Assembly (NCBI GenBank): GCA_021773175.1
Contig: JAJFKO010000010.1
Coordinates: 62,001 to 126,000, forward strand
Length of the DNA: 64,000 nucleotides
Direction of reading: 5' to 3'
Origin: Gammaproteobacteria bacterium
GTDB lineage: Bacteria > Pseudomonadota > Gammaproteobacteria > JAJFKO01
Part shown: one piece after another, positions 8,461-17,215 of the stretch
Position numbering within the stretch: position 1 is the stretch's first letter
How the letters are laid out: every line of letters starts with the position of its first letter
Notes under the pieces: model-generated
Told to the model about the DNA's origin: nothing
The model's database searches: none
What the model saw: the letters and a program-made list of their open reading frames with translations, nothing else
Position numbers and translations under genes: made by a program

Positions 8461-9651
8461 TCATGTAAGAAGATGTATATCATCAGCACAACCAAAGTAC
8501 TCAACAATACCCTGTTTCCATGGCATAACTTTGATATTATCAATTTGCTTTGGATAAGGATCACGACTAAAACAAATTGCTTCACATGCGCCAAAGTCAC
8601 GGGCTAATTTCTTTAGTGTGTGGAGTTGTTCGGGGCGAACATCTGTAGAACTTTTTATTTCTATAAAAAGTGTTTTTTTGCCAGGTCTTTCGACAACTAA
8701 ATCAATTTCAGCATCATCTTTTGTTTTCAAAAATGAGAAACGATATTCACTTTTATAATACTGCGCGAGTTGCTGACATTGTAAAATAATAAAATGCTCA
8801 AATGCTTCACCATAGGCACTTGTACTTTCTTCTACAGGAACAGATAACCTACCGGCTAATGCTCTAACAACACCAGGGTCAAAGTAGAAAAACTTAGGAG
8901 ACTTACTTAAACGCTTACGAAAGGAATGTTGAAATGGCTGTAGATAGCAGCCTAATAAGGTATCTTCTAATATACTGTAATACTTTCTGACCGTCGTATC
9001 ATTCACACCAACGTCACGGGCAATATTAGAGAAATTAATAATTTTCCCATTTGATTGTGCGGAGACTTGTAAGAAATAGCGAAAAGGTTCCAATTCACGG
9101 ATGAACTGTTCAACCCAAATTTCTTCTTTTAAATAAGTATTAACGTAATCTTCAAGATATTTTTGCTTTTTACCCTTATCTTCATAATCAAATATTTTAG
9201 GAAGCATACCCCAACGTAAAGCTTGATTAAGTTCAAATGATGATTTAATTTCTGTATATGCAAATGGTGCTAAATTATAAACAAATGCACGGCCAGCCAA
9301 TAAATTAGCTCCTCCATGTTTTAATTTACGAACACTTGAGCCGGTTAAAATAAAATGTGCATTGACCTCAGGTGATTCAATGAGGTTATGAACAATATCT
9401 AGTAATTTTGGTATTTTTTGGACTTCATCAATAATAATATGTTGATTTTCAGAGGATAAACTATTCGCTATATTGGCGAGCTCATCTGGGTTACGGTTAA
9501 ATCGATTCTCATTTTCTGAGGTTAATAGGTTGATGTATATAGATTTTTCAAAAAAAGGTAAGTTCTTAAGATAGGTCGTTTTGCCGACACCTCTAGGCCC
9601 AAATAAAAATAAACTTTCGTCTTTTGGCAACTGTAATATGCGTGGAATCAT
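8461..9651 (-). CDS. AAA-family ATPase with DUF4143 domain
   Basis: This protein of about 396 aa has Walker A GPRGVGKTT near its N-terminus and Walker B HIIIDEVQ, then TGSS (sensor-like). A DUF4143 region follows with a winged-helix segment, and then a C-terminal nuclease-like motif EIDLVV with IEIKSS (D-x(n)-ExK pattern). The architecture is the widespread AAA_14/DUF4143 group, found in bacteria and archaea, often laterally moved and of unknown role. An upstream in-frame TTG at 9666 is an alternative start; the ATG is preferred because it begins just before the conserved N-terminus. No partner gene is adjacent. Confidence 0.88.
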   Translation of the reverse strand: MIPRILQLPKDESLFLFGPRGVGKTTYLKNLPFFEKSIYINLLTSENENRFNRNPDELANIANSLSSENQHIIIDEVQKIPKLLDIVHNLIESPEVNAHFILTGSSVRKLKHGGANLLAGRAFVYNLAPFAYTEIKSSFELNQALRWGMLPKIFDYEDKGKKQKYLEDYVNTYLKEEIWVEQFIRELEPFRYFLQVSAQSNGKIINFSNIARDVGVNDTTVRKYYSILEDTLLGCYLQPFQHSFRKRLSKSPKFFYFDPGVVRALAGRLSVPVEESTSAYGEAFEHFIILQCQQLAQYYKSEYRFSFLKTKDDAEIDLVVERPGKKTLFIEIKSSTDVRPEQLHTLKKLARDFGACEAICFSRDPYPKQIDNIKVMPWKQGIVEYFGCADDIHLLT

Positions 9652-9676
9652 AAATATACCCGGCAATTTCTTTCTT

Positions 9677-9727
9677 CAAAACCGAGATTGCACGCCATTC
9701 TCGGTTTTGGTCAAGAAAATTGGCGTG
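9677..9727. repeat. overlapping inverted repeats (alternative hairpins)
   Basis: CAAAACCGAGA (9677-9687) pairs perfectly with TCTCGGTTTTG (9699-9709). The loop sequence CACGCCA (9691-9697) also pairs with TGGCGTG (9721-9727). The two stems are mutually exclusive. They lie upstream of the ATPase gene (minus strand). The rest of the 245-bp gap to the next gene shows nothing else recognisable. Confidence 0.55.
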
Positions 9728-9896
9728 TTAGTTGTTTTTCAAAAGTAAACAGAACACTGAGTGGGGACATTAATATTAATCGCACTTGCTTGATATTAGC
9801 ACCAGGTTGGTTTAAAGTTGTACATTCGAGTGGGGTTTAAGGACTTAGTCAAAAGTTATAATGACTTTGTAAATAATTCTATAAATTAGAGTATCA

Positions 9897-11504
9897 ATGA
9901 TGACTCCAGAACAGATTGCAATGGCACGGCAGAAAAGAATTATTTTTCCAACCCCAAAGCCTCTTTTTACTGCACCTCCAAATCAAGATGCGCTTGCTAA
10001 ATGGGTTGTAGCAAATAGCTTTCCGCATTTGCCACACTCAGCTTCAATTGCAAAAAAAATTGCCAGCAATATATACTACATAACATTTGATGAGTTTATG
10101 GCGCTGCTCAAAAGAACCATTGCGGATTTTAATGCACGTTGTGATAAACCTTATGTTTTATGGTTAGCACAAGATGTTGATTACATTTTTGAGCATGGTT
10201 GTAGTGAATTGTGGGTTGCAGGATTAGCCCTTGAAGACTGTGATTTAAGGTGGCCGGAAGCTATTGTCACGAGTCGAGAGCTCCCCAGCTATTTAGCAGA
10301 ACACACTGAGATTGAATCTGTACTACTGTTGGATGATGCGGCTTATAGAGGTTTCCATCTACATAGGGAGTTAACGTCCCAACATAAATGGTTAACGGAG
10401 GTTGAGCGCGCGGTATCAATTTATATAGGCATTCCATTTGTATCGGAAGCTGCTGAGGAAATTGTTAGAAAAAAAGCAGAAGAGCATCCCTCAATAACAT
10501 TTCAGTTATTAGCGCATCAAGTGATTTTTGCAATAACCCACTATTTATCTGAAGATGAACAGGCCGAGATAAGAAGCTTACCGCATCATCAAGTGTCTTT
10601 ATTTGTAACGCTTACTTATTTTCAGCATAAGTTACCTGACCACTATTCAACTTTACGCTTGTTTGATAAGGGTTTGTTCTTCTTGGATACTTATAGATGT
10701 TTAGTCTATAAGCAAGGTATTAAACCCCGAACAGATTCAGATGCGACTGTGGCTAGGCGGGTTAATGCTGCTGAATGGAATGCTGCATATGACCGTTTTG
10801 AACAAGAACAATATCTTCCTCTCGTACCTTATATTGCAAGTGTCTATAAGCTACATAGAGATGACAAGTGTGAAAGGTTACGTAATGCATTAAGGAATGG
10901 TGCTTTAGGTGATAGAACAGAGCATGTGTTACCTGAACGCTATGTGCACGCAAGAGAAATTTTAGCGGCAGGAGAAGTGGCAAAGCTTAGTGAGTGTGAA
11001 GCTCTTGTTAAAACTGAAGATGCAAGCGCCGCGTTTGATCTTTATATTAAAGAACAAGGCGAACCAACTAATGCAGAATCATTTAATGCGCTAGTTAACC
11101 AAGCTTTGTTAGCAAGAGGGAGTTTGTTTGCAAGACAATGTTTTGATAGATATCGAAATAAATATATTCCGAGGTTAGAGAAAGATGAGGTTCTTGTTGA
11201 TTTTAGTAATCTCGGTTTTGGTAGTGCTTGGTTTATGCTCCATGTTCTTGCGCAATCATCCAGTAATATGTTTTGCTTGCTATTGCTAGGACATGCTCAT
11301 GTTGTTGGTGATACCAATGCAGATGAAGCCAGACAAGCCTGTGATTTATTTTTCCAAGCGCGTAAAGATGCACTAATAAGAGTTGTATTTGAAGATGGCT
11401 CCAACAAGGGTTACTTTTACCGGAATGGAGATAAGCTGTGTCGCGATACAGCGGTTGATTGCAACTTTAAATACGACGAATCTAATGGATTTAGTTTTAA
11501 GTAA
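9897..11504 (+). CDS. large orphan protein with phosphoribosyltransferase-like motif
   Basis: I do not recognise this 535-residue protein as a named family. Residues 141-155 (SVLLLDDAAYRGFHL) look like the PRPP-binding loop of type I phosphoribosyltransferases: a hydrophobic strand, two acidic residues, then a small turn (RG where TG is usual). An earlier strand (ELWVAGLAL, about 104-112) could be the preceding PRTase strand. The remaining about 350 residues are mixed helix/strand without a known motif. There is no signal peptide or clear membrane helix. It is flanked by the ATPase and convergent fabH (12 bp gap). A PRTase domain is an inference; an effector or nucleotide-salvage role is open. 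Confidence 0.55.
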   Translation: MMTPEQIAMARQKRIIFPTPKPLFTAPPNQDALAKWVVANSFPHLPHSASIAKKIASNIYYITFDEFMALLKRTIADFNARCDKPYVLWLAQDVDYIFEHGCSELWVAGLALEDCDLRWPEAIVTSRELPSYLAEHTEIESVLLLDDAAYRGFHLHRELTSQHKWLTEVERAVSIYIGIPFVSEAAEEIVRKKAEEHPSITFQLLAHQVIFAITHYLSEDEQAEIRSLPHHQVSLFVTLTYFQHKLPDHYSTLRLFDKGLFFLDTYRCLVYKQGIKPRTDSDATVARRVNAAEWNAAYDRFEQEQYLPLVPYIASVYKLHRDDKCERLRNALRNGALGDRTEHVLPERYVHAREILAAGEVAKLSECEALVKTEDASAAFDLYIKEQGEPTNAESFNALVNQALLARGSLFARQCFDRYRNKYIPRLEKDEVLVDFSNLGFGSAWFMLHVLAQSSSNMFCLLLLGHAHVVGDTNADEARQACDLFFQARKDALIRVVFEDGSNKGYFYRNGDKLCRDTAVDCNFKYDESNGFSFK

Positions 11505-11516
11505 TGCCGACTAAAA

Positions 11517-12506
11517 TTAATACGCCCACTTCAAATAAATAGCGCCCCAAGTAAAGCCTGCACCAAATGCCGCTAAAATGATATTATCGCCTTTCTGTAA
11601 TTTGTTTTCATATTCCCATAGACATAATGGGATTGTGCCGTTAGTTGTGTTGCCATATCTATCAATATTTAGCATCACTTTATCTTCACTTAAGCCCATA
11701 CGCTTAGCGGTGGCATCAATGATACGTTTATTGGCTTGATGAGGCGCTAACCAAGCAATATCGTCACCAGTCAGCTTATTACGTTCGAGGACTTCGGCAC
11801 TGACATCTGCCATGTTTTTTATGGCATGTTTGAATACGGTGCTGCCTTCTTGGTAAAGGTAATGTTCTTTGGCATCAATTGTTGCGTGTGATGCGGGTTT
11901 AACAGAACCGCCGGCATCCATTTTTAAAAAATCACGTCCAGCACCATCACTACAAAGCAGGGCATCTTTGATACCATAGCCTTCAGTGTTAGGTTCAAGT
12001 AAAACAGCGCCGCCACCGTCACCGAATAATACACAGGTTGTGCGGTCAGAATAGTCAATAATAGAAGACATTTTGTCTGCACCAACAACAATAATTTTTT
12101 TGTGCGAGCCGCTTTCAATAAATTTTGAGGCAGTTGTTAATGCATAGAGAAAGCCAGAGCAAGCTGCCATTACATCAAAGCAAAATGCATTCTTAGCATC
12201 AATTTTATCGGCAATAGTGCATGCGGTAGAAGGAAACAAAACATCTGGTGTCGCAGTTGCACAAATGATGGCATCAATTTCTGAAACATTAAGCTGCATT
12301 TTCTCTAGCAAGCCTTTAATGGCATTTGCGCCAATATCAGATGTTCCTAAGCCTTCGCCTTTTAATATTCGGCGTTCTTTAATACCCGTTCGAGAAGTAA
12401 TCCATTCATCAGAGGTTTCCATCATGGTTGATAATTCGTCGTTGGTTAGGCGGTATTCTGGAACCCAAGCATGGATGCCGGTAATGGCGGCTGTGATGTT
12501 TCCCAT
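11517..12506 (-). CDS. fabH: beta-ketoacyl-ACP synthase III, reads like Bacteroidetes type
   Basis: KAS III condenses acetyl-CoA with malonyl-ACP to start fatty acid synthesis. The 329-residue protein has the triad Cys116 (MAACSGFL), His256 (APHQANKRI) and Asn286 (YGNTTNGTI). Its wording differs from enteric FabH: VVGADKMSSIIDYSDRTTC, KMDAGGSVKPASH and the C-terminus FGAGFTWGAIYLKWAY are, from memory, close to Bacteroides/Parabacteroides FabH. It stands alone, without plsX, fabD or acpP, which also hints at acquisition. It could supply the only priming step or a secondary one with other acyl-CoA preference. A large palindromic repeat lies upstream. Confidence 0.93.
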   Translation of the reverse strand: MGNITAAITGIHAWVPEYRLTNDELSTMMETSDEWITSRTGIKERRILKGEGLGTSDIGANAIKGLLEKMQLNVSEIDAIICATATPDVLFPSTACTIADKIDAKNAFCFDVMAACSGFLYALTTASKFIESGSHKKIIVVGADKMSSIIDYSDRTTCVLFGDGGGAVLLEPNTEGYGIKDALLCSDGAGRDFLKMDAGGSVKPASHATIDAKEHYLYQEGSTVFKHAIKNMADVSAEVLERNKLTGDDIAWLAPHQANKRIIDATAKRMGLSEDKVMLNIDRYGNTTNGTIPLCLWEYENKLQKGDNIILAAFGAGFTWGAIYLKWAY

Positions 12507-12630
12507 TAAATATCCTTAGCATTCGTTTCAATTTCGGGAAATTGTAATCAGCTCATGACAAACTTGCAACTTTTGTCGTCATTTTGTCAGCAATATCACG
12601 GATTTTATGGAATTATTTTAGAGATAGGGC

Positions 12631-12814
12631 TAAACCTAGATTCCGTAGTTGTCATCTACTGCGAACGCCTAATATGCTGAATCTAAGCTAAAATTTTGCA
12701 AATTAACGCGCACCCGTAGGGTGACTACTGTGCCCACATTAATTTTCAAAATTTCAGACTATCTTCAACATATTAAGCGCTCTCGCTACGATGCCAACTG
12801 CGGAATCTAGGTTA
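12631..12814. repeat. 184-bp nested palindromic element (family B)
   Basis: Outer arms begin TAAACCTAGATTCCG at 12631 and end CGGAATCTAGGTTA at 12814. Inner segments also pair: CTAATATG with CATATTAAG, and AAATTTTGCAAATTAA with TTAATTTTCAAAATTT. The whole 318-bp gap between fabH and lepB is essentially this element, which could fold into one long imperfect hairpin. A short copy lies at 13649-13695. There is no coding potential; it is MITE- or REP-like. Confidence 0.8.
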
Positions 12815-12824
12815 AATCATGATG

Positions 12825-13628
12825 TTAGAGTAATTCACCTATTCGCTGCCAGCGAACACTGTGACTAAATTTATTCCAGCTAAAAACAATAACGTTGGCT
12901 TTTGCAATGATTGATGAACTAGGAGCAAATCCCCAGTAACGACTATCTAAGCTATCGTCGCGATTATCGCCCATGGCAAAGTAATCATTTTTAGGAACGA
13001 GCAAATCTTTAAAGTTTTGTGTGGGTATTGCTGGGTTAAGAAAAATATCGTGTTTGACGCCGTCTAAATCTTCTTGCATTTTAACGACGTGCCAAGTTTT
13101 ACCGTGTTGGCTGATTGCTTTACTATCAGCAATAAATTTTTGGGGTTGTTTTTTTCCGTTTATATATAAAATCTTATTGATATAGCTGATATGATCGCCT
13201 GGCACGCCAATAACGCGTTTGATTAAAGTAATTTTAGGATTACTCGGATCACGAAATAACATGATGTCACCATGTTGCGGTGAACCAGTAGCAAAAATTT
13301 TAGTATGTATGATAGGTAAATGTAAACCGTAATTGTACATGGTTGCAATAAGATCATCGCCAGGAATAATGGTTGGTTCTAATGAACCCGTGGGTACGGT
13401 ATAAATTTGCAAAACAAAAGCGCGGATCAGTAGAACTATAAACAACCATGGAAAGAATGAGCGAGCATAGTCAACCAGAAGTGGTTTCTTAATATCTTTA
13501 GTTGCAGTTTCAGGTCCATATAGTGCGCGGCGTTTCGCTGCAAAAAAAAGACTATCAGCTAACCAGATGATGCCGCATAGAATGGTGACATAAGTAATGA
13601 TAGAAAGAATATTAAAGCTGGTGCTCAT
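12825..13628 (-). CDS. lepB: signal peptidase I
   Basis: This type I signal peptidase cleaves signal peptides of exported proteins at the outer face of the inner membrane. It is 267 aa with two N-terminal hydrophobic helices (about 7-29 and 57-76). Catalytic Ser82 lies in VPTGSLEPTIIPGD and Lys137 in LIKRVIGVPGD; the late box GDNRDDSLDSRYWG is intact. The nucleophile is followed by Leu instead of the usual Met (SL rather than SM), an uncommon but tolerated change. It is not next to lepA or rnc as in enterics. It lies between two family B palindromes; the 12631-12814 copy begins 10 bp past its stop. Confidence 0.96.
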   Translation of the reverse strand: MSTSFNILSIITYVTILCGIIWLADSLFFAAKRRALYGPETATKDIKKPLLVDYARSFFPWLFIVLLIRAFVLQIYTVPTGSLEPTIIPGDDLIATMYNYGLHLPIIHTKIFATGSPQHGDIMLFRDPSNPKITLIKRVIGVPGDHISYINKILYINGKKQPQKFIADSKAISQHGKTWHVVKMQEDLDGVKHDIFLNPAIPTQNFKDLLVPKNDYFAMGDNRDDSLDSRYWGFAPSSSIIAKANVIVFSWNKFSHSVRWQRIGELL

Positions 13629-13648
13629 TATGTAAGGCCTATATCTAG

Positions 13649-13695
13649 TTAAATCTAAATTCTGCAGTAGATGCCAACTGCGGAATCTGGATTAA
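13649..13695. repeat. short palindromic copy of family B
   Basis: TTAAATCTAAATTCTGCAGT (13649-13668) pairs imperfectly with AACTGCGGAATCTGGATTAA (13676-13695). The right arm is nearly identical to the right end of the 12631-12814 element and runs over the stop codon of the S24-like gene at 13692. Confidence 0.75.
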
Positions 13696-14330
13696 AGTTT
13701 TTTATGTTGTACGATGCTTGTAAATAGTACGCCGATAATAACAAAATTTTGTAGTGAATTCACATCGTTTAAAGCTGCATTTTGATTTGGTGTAATTAAA
13801 TAAGATTTATCGCCATCAATAATGACTTGTTGTAATGATACTGCGTTTGCGGTCGCTTGCGCTGCTAAGACATAGTCTTGGTTTTGTGCTGGTAATTGTG
13901 GGTCAAATAAAAGTAAGCTGCCAAGCGGAATAGAGTTTATCCCTGAATTTTGTTGTAAACGTAGAGCGAAGCTATGAATACTGCAGTTAGCATCGACAGT
14001 TATGTAATTTTGAATTTCCTCAGTTTTAATGTTTGCGTGATCTAAGGCTTGTTGCCATGTTAATAATGGTAAATGTCGTAAAGGTGTTTTTAATTCGTTG
14101 TTTTGATGATTTGAGCTAGTTTGTAACGGGCTATCACCAATAAGCTGACTAATAGAAATCTTAAAATATTTAGCAATAGGACTTAAGGTTGCAACTTTTG
14201 GATTATCTGTTGTGCCGGATAGCATACGATGTATAACTGGCTGGCCGATACCGGTAATTCTTGCCAAGCTGGAAGCGGTAAGCCCTTGTTCTTGTAACAA
14301 TGTTTTTAAGGTATTACTAAGTTGTTGCAC
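13692..14330 (-). CDS. XRE regulator with non-cleavable S24-like domain
   Basis: This 212-residue protein has an N-terminal XRE helix-turn-helix (about 17-65; GLTASSLARITGIGQPVIHR) and a C-terminal LexA/CI-like beta domain. Alignment by eye to the S24 pattern puts Ser129 at the nucleophile site (LQQNSGI, not DSM), and Gln167 (SLQQVIIDG) where the catalytic Lys belongs. Self-cleavage is therefore unlikely and it probably acts as a stable dimeric regulator. The start is GTG; there is no earlier ATG. It is divergent from the M19 dipeptidase, with a dyad (ATATATCT/AGATATAT) in the shared promoter region. The gene ends inside a palindromic repeat. Confidence 0.82.
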   Translation of the reverse strand: MQQLSNTLKTLLQEQGLTASSLARITGIGQPVIHRMLSGTTDNPKVATLSPIAKYFKISISQLIGDSPLQTSSNHQNNELKTPLRHLPLLTWQQALDHANIKTEEIQNYITVDANCSIHSFALRLQQNSGINSIPLGSLLLFDPQLPAQNQDYVLAAQATANAVSLQQVIIDGDKSYLITPNQNAALNDVNSLQNFVIIGVLFTSIVQHKKL

Positions 14331-14429
14331 GCCTAAATAACCACTCTATAAAAATTTGCTAATATCTGAGAAATAAACAGCAACGAGTATATCACAAATA
14401 TTTATGTATAATCGCCTGTAATCATGCGA

Positions 14430-14457
14430 ATATATCTAAAAATTCTATCAGATATAT
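14430..14457. promoter_or_regulatory. 8-bp dyad in divergent promoter region, candidate operator
   Basis: ATATATCT (14430-14437) and AGATATAT (14450-14457) form a perfect inverted repeat with 12-bp spacing between the XRE/S24-like regulator and the dipeptidase gene. The spacing of half-sites and the position fit autoregulation by the adjacent regulator, but this is inference. Confidence 0.35.
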
Positions 14458-14502
14458 GCTCTACACTTTGAATAATGTGTGATGAATAGAGGAGGACTAA
14501 TG

Positions 14503-15462
14503 ATGCCAGGGGCGACGATTATTTGGGATGCACATGCTTGTTTTCCTTTACGTTTTGATGCGGACTTAAGTGATTTGCAGCGCTATAAACAAGCAGGAAT
14601 TCACTATACCTCTATTAATGTTGGCATGGACTATAACTCGATAGAAGAGGTTTTGCGGGTTATTGCTAATTTTCGCTACTGGATAGCTCAGCATGCAAGT
14701 GATTACATATTAGTACAATCGACTGCTGATATTAGCGATGCTGTCGCTAATAACAAAATGGCACTGAGCTTTGATTTGGAAGGCAGTGTACCCTTAATGA
14801 ATGATTTACACATGGTGAGTTGTTTTTACAACTTGGGGGTGAAGCAAATGCTCCTGGCTTACAATGCGGACAATAGTGCTGCTGGCGGTTGTTGGGGTAA
14901 GGATAATTTAGGCTTAAGTCATTTTGGTTGTGAGTTAGTGCAAGAAATGAATCGGGTTGGGATGGTCCTGGACCTTTCGCATATGAGTGTTGCTGCAAGT
15001 TTTGATGCCATCGATATTTCAACACAGCCGGTAGTATTTTCGCATTCCAATCCAAAAAGCTTGGCGGATCATCCGCGCAATATTACGGATGAACAAATAG
15101 AAGCCTGTGCTAAAACCGGTGGTGTTATTGGTATTAATGGGATTGGACGATTTTTAGGAAATAATGACACGTCAACTCAGCGTGTTGTTGAGCATATTGA
15201 CTATGTTGTTAATTTGGTTGGTGATGAACATGTTGGTATTGGCTTAGATTATCAGATTGATATTGATGAGTTGCTCGCGTATAAGAAAGCACATCCTGAG
15301 ATTTATCCACCTGAAGATAGTGCGGTAGAGCCGCGTTATGTTGCACCCGAACAATTTCCAGAAATTATTGTTGAACTGCGGGCACGTCATTATAGTGAAA
15401 TTGCTATTGCCAATATTATGGGAGAGAATTTTTTACGTATTGCCAAACAGGTATGGCAATAA
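14503..15462 (+). CDS. membrane dipeptidase family (M19) peptidase
   Basis: The protein belongs to the renal-dipeptidase (M19) family of zinc enzymes that hydrolyse dipeptides, often including D-amino-acid forms. Visible metal-site blocks are IIWDAHACFPL (DxH) near the N-terminus, SFDLEGSVPL (bridging Glu region), FSHSNPKSLADHPRNITD and VGIGLDYQ. At about 320 aa it is close to family length. There is no signal peptide, so it is likely cytosolic. AGGAGGA lies 6 bp before the ATG at 14503; an ATG at 14500 and a GTG at 14479 are also in frame. It is followed by a secreted serine hydrolase, perhaps in the same transcript. Confidence 0.9.
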   Translation: MPGATIIWDAHACFPLRFDADLSDLQRYKQAGIHYTSINVGMDYNSIEEVLRVIANFRYWIAQHASDYILVQSTADISDAVANNKMALSFDLEGSVPLMNDLHMVSCFYNLGVKQMLLAYNADNSAAGGCWGKDNLGLSHFGCELVQEMNRVGMVLDLSHMSVAASFDAIDISTQPVVFSHSNPKSLADHPRNITDEQIEACAKTGGVIGINGIGRFLGNNDTSTQRVVEHIDYVVNLVGDEHVGIGLDYQIDIDELLAYKKAHPEIYPPEDSAVEPRYVAPEQFPEIIVELRARHYSEIAIANIMGENFLRIAKQVWQ

Positions 15463-15503
15463 GAAGATAAAGTTAACAATTTAAATAATAAGAAGGATAA
15501 CGT

Positions 15504-17213
15504 ATGCGGTTGCGAGAGTTTCGAATAGTAGTGTTTTTATGTGTTTTCCTGCTCTGTATTAATGTTGCTTCAGCAACACTGAAATCAGAGCCAATACCAG
15601 GATTAATTCAAACTAAAATCGACCTTCATACTAAAGCTGCAATTCGTGCGGCACAAAAATTTATTCCAAAAATGATGCGGCGCTATGCTATTCCTGGTGT
15701 TGCTGTTGCTGTAGTGAATAGCAAAGGCATTATTTGGGCGCGAGGCTTTGGTTATACTGATGCATCTAAACGCTATCATGTGACACCAGGCACTTTATTT
15801 AGTGTGCAGTCACAATCAAAGATGTTTACCGCACTAGGCGTTTTATTAGCGGTGCAACAGGGCCTGTTAACCTTAACAACCCCTATTGTGCAATACATTC
15901 CAAGCCTCGTTATTCATGAGCCGGAACATGATAAAACGCGAGATAAAATCACATTAACGAATTTATTAAGTCATACTGCGGGTTTTATGTTTGATGCGCC
16001 AGTTGGCAATAATAACAATAGCAGCACCACCTTTAATAAAAGTATTCAAAGTATATTGCCTGGCACCTGGTTGAAGTTTCCCCCAGGTAAAAGCTACAGC
16101 TATTCCAATATAGGCATTGATCTCGCGGGCTATATTTTACAAAGTGTCGGTAATAGACCCTTTGCAAAGTATATACATCATACCGTATTAATACCTTTAG
16201 GCATGCATAACAGCACATTTAGTATTAAACAAGTATTGCAAGACAAACAGCGTGCGTTAGGAACTGTTCCTGGAATGGCGACAGCGCCGCTCAATCGTGC
16301 AATGTTACCAGCCGGTGGTTTATACAGCAGCGCTAATGACATGGCGCACTTTATTATGTTTATGCTGAATGCTGGCAAAGTAAAAGGTAAACAATTATTG
16401 CCATCAGCATTATTGCATAAAATGCTGAGCATTCCATTTCCGGCGCAAGATCAAACTCAAGGAACCTGTTTAGGGGTTTGGAAAGGTATGCGTAAACATA
16501 TTCCTTTTTACGGGCATTTGGGGCGCGGTTTTGGTTTTGCATCCACGTCTATTTGGTACCCGCAATACCATATAGGGATTGTTGTTTTGACGAATAAATA
16601 TATATTTAAACCATTAGTCGATGTGCAGATAGTTCATAAAATTCTAGATCCAATCCTGGCTGCGGATAAAGCTCAACAGGCAAGTCAGCTCGAAGCAAAA
16701 ATGCAAGGCCACTATATTTCTAATATGGGCAACATAACGCTTGGTCGCCAAAAGGCGGGCGAGTTTGGTTTTTGGGGGAGTGCTATCAATGTCGGTATTG
16801 AAGGTAGTGCCTTAGAATCTGGTTTTTTTCCGTTAGACTATTATGCGAATAATATTTTCTATTGTCCGCGAGATAAGCAGCGTTATCGTTTTGTTGAACA
16901 GGGTGCGACCGGCGTTGCTGAATTACAACGCGTTGGTGATGCTTTTACCTGGTATTTTAATGATGGCGAGTCATTGCCCGCCGGACCGAATAAAAAAAGT
17001 TGGCGGCACTATATTGGCAGCTATGTAATACAAGGTTATGGCGGCGCTCGAAAAATGAAGGTCCGTATTAAGGATGGTTACTTATATATAAATGCGATAT
17101 TACTCCGAGAATATAAAAAAGGTATTTTTCGCGCAGCCAATGGTGATGTTTTGCAATTAACGCCTAAAGTAAAGCGTTGGCGCAATCTGCCTTTAAGCGT
17201 AAAGGAGTCGTAA
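15504..17213 (+). CDS. secreted class-C beta-lactamase-like serine hydrolase
   Basis: This 569-residue protein has a signal peptide (about residues 1-25, ending VASA) and a penicillin-binding-protein/AmpC fold. The SxxK motif is SQSK (FSVQSQSKMF), YxN is YSN (SYSYSNIG), and HLGRGFGF is the likely KTG-equivalent HxG. The C-terminal about 170 residues are an extra beta-rich domain as in Pab87/Pbp-E type peptidases. The family includes D-aminopeptidases, esterases and carboxypeptidases; the substrate is not predictable. It lies between an M19 dipeptidase and a quinone oxidoreductase whose ATG starts 2 bp after its stop, so these three are probably cotranscribed. Confidence 0.9.
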   Translation: MRLREFRIVVFLCVFLLCINVASATLKSEPIPGLIQTKIDLHTKAAIRAAQKFIPKMMRRYAIPGVAVAVVNSKGIIWARGFGYTDASKRYHVTPGTLFSVQSQSKMFTALGVLLAVQQGLLTLTTPIVQYIPSLVIHEPEHDKTRDKITLTNLLSHTAGFMFDAPVGNNNNSSTTFNKSIQSILPGTWLKFPPGKSYSYSNIGIDLAGYILQSVGNRPFAKYIHHTVLIPLGMHNSTFSIKQVLQDKQRALGTVPGMATAPLNRAMLPAGGLYSSANDMAHFIMFMLNAGKVKGKQLLPSALLHKMLSIPFPAQDQTQGTCLGVWKGMRKHIPFYGHLGRGFGFASTSIWYPQYHIGIVVLTNKYIFKPLVDVQIVHKILDPILAADKAQQASQLEAKMQGHYISNMGNITLGRQKAGEFGFWGSAINVGIEGSALESGFFPLDYYANNIFYCPRDKQRYRFVEQGATGVAELQRVGDAFTWYFNDGESLPAGPNKKSWRHYIGSYVIQGYGGARKMKVRIKDGYLYINAILLREYKKGIFRAANGDVLQLTPKVKRWRNLPLSVKES

Positions 17214-17215
17214 TT

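Noticed and set aside
9740-9860. Possible insertion-sequence remnant (GTGGGGACATTAAT region)
   Set aside because: No terminal repeat pair, transposase piece or target duplication could be identified.
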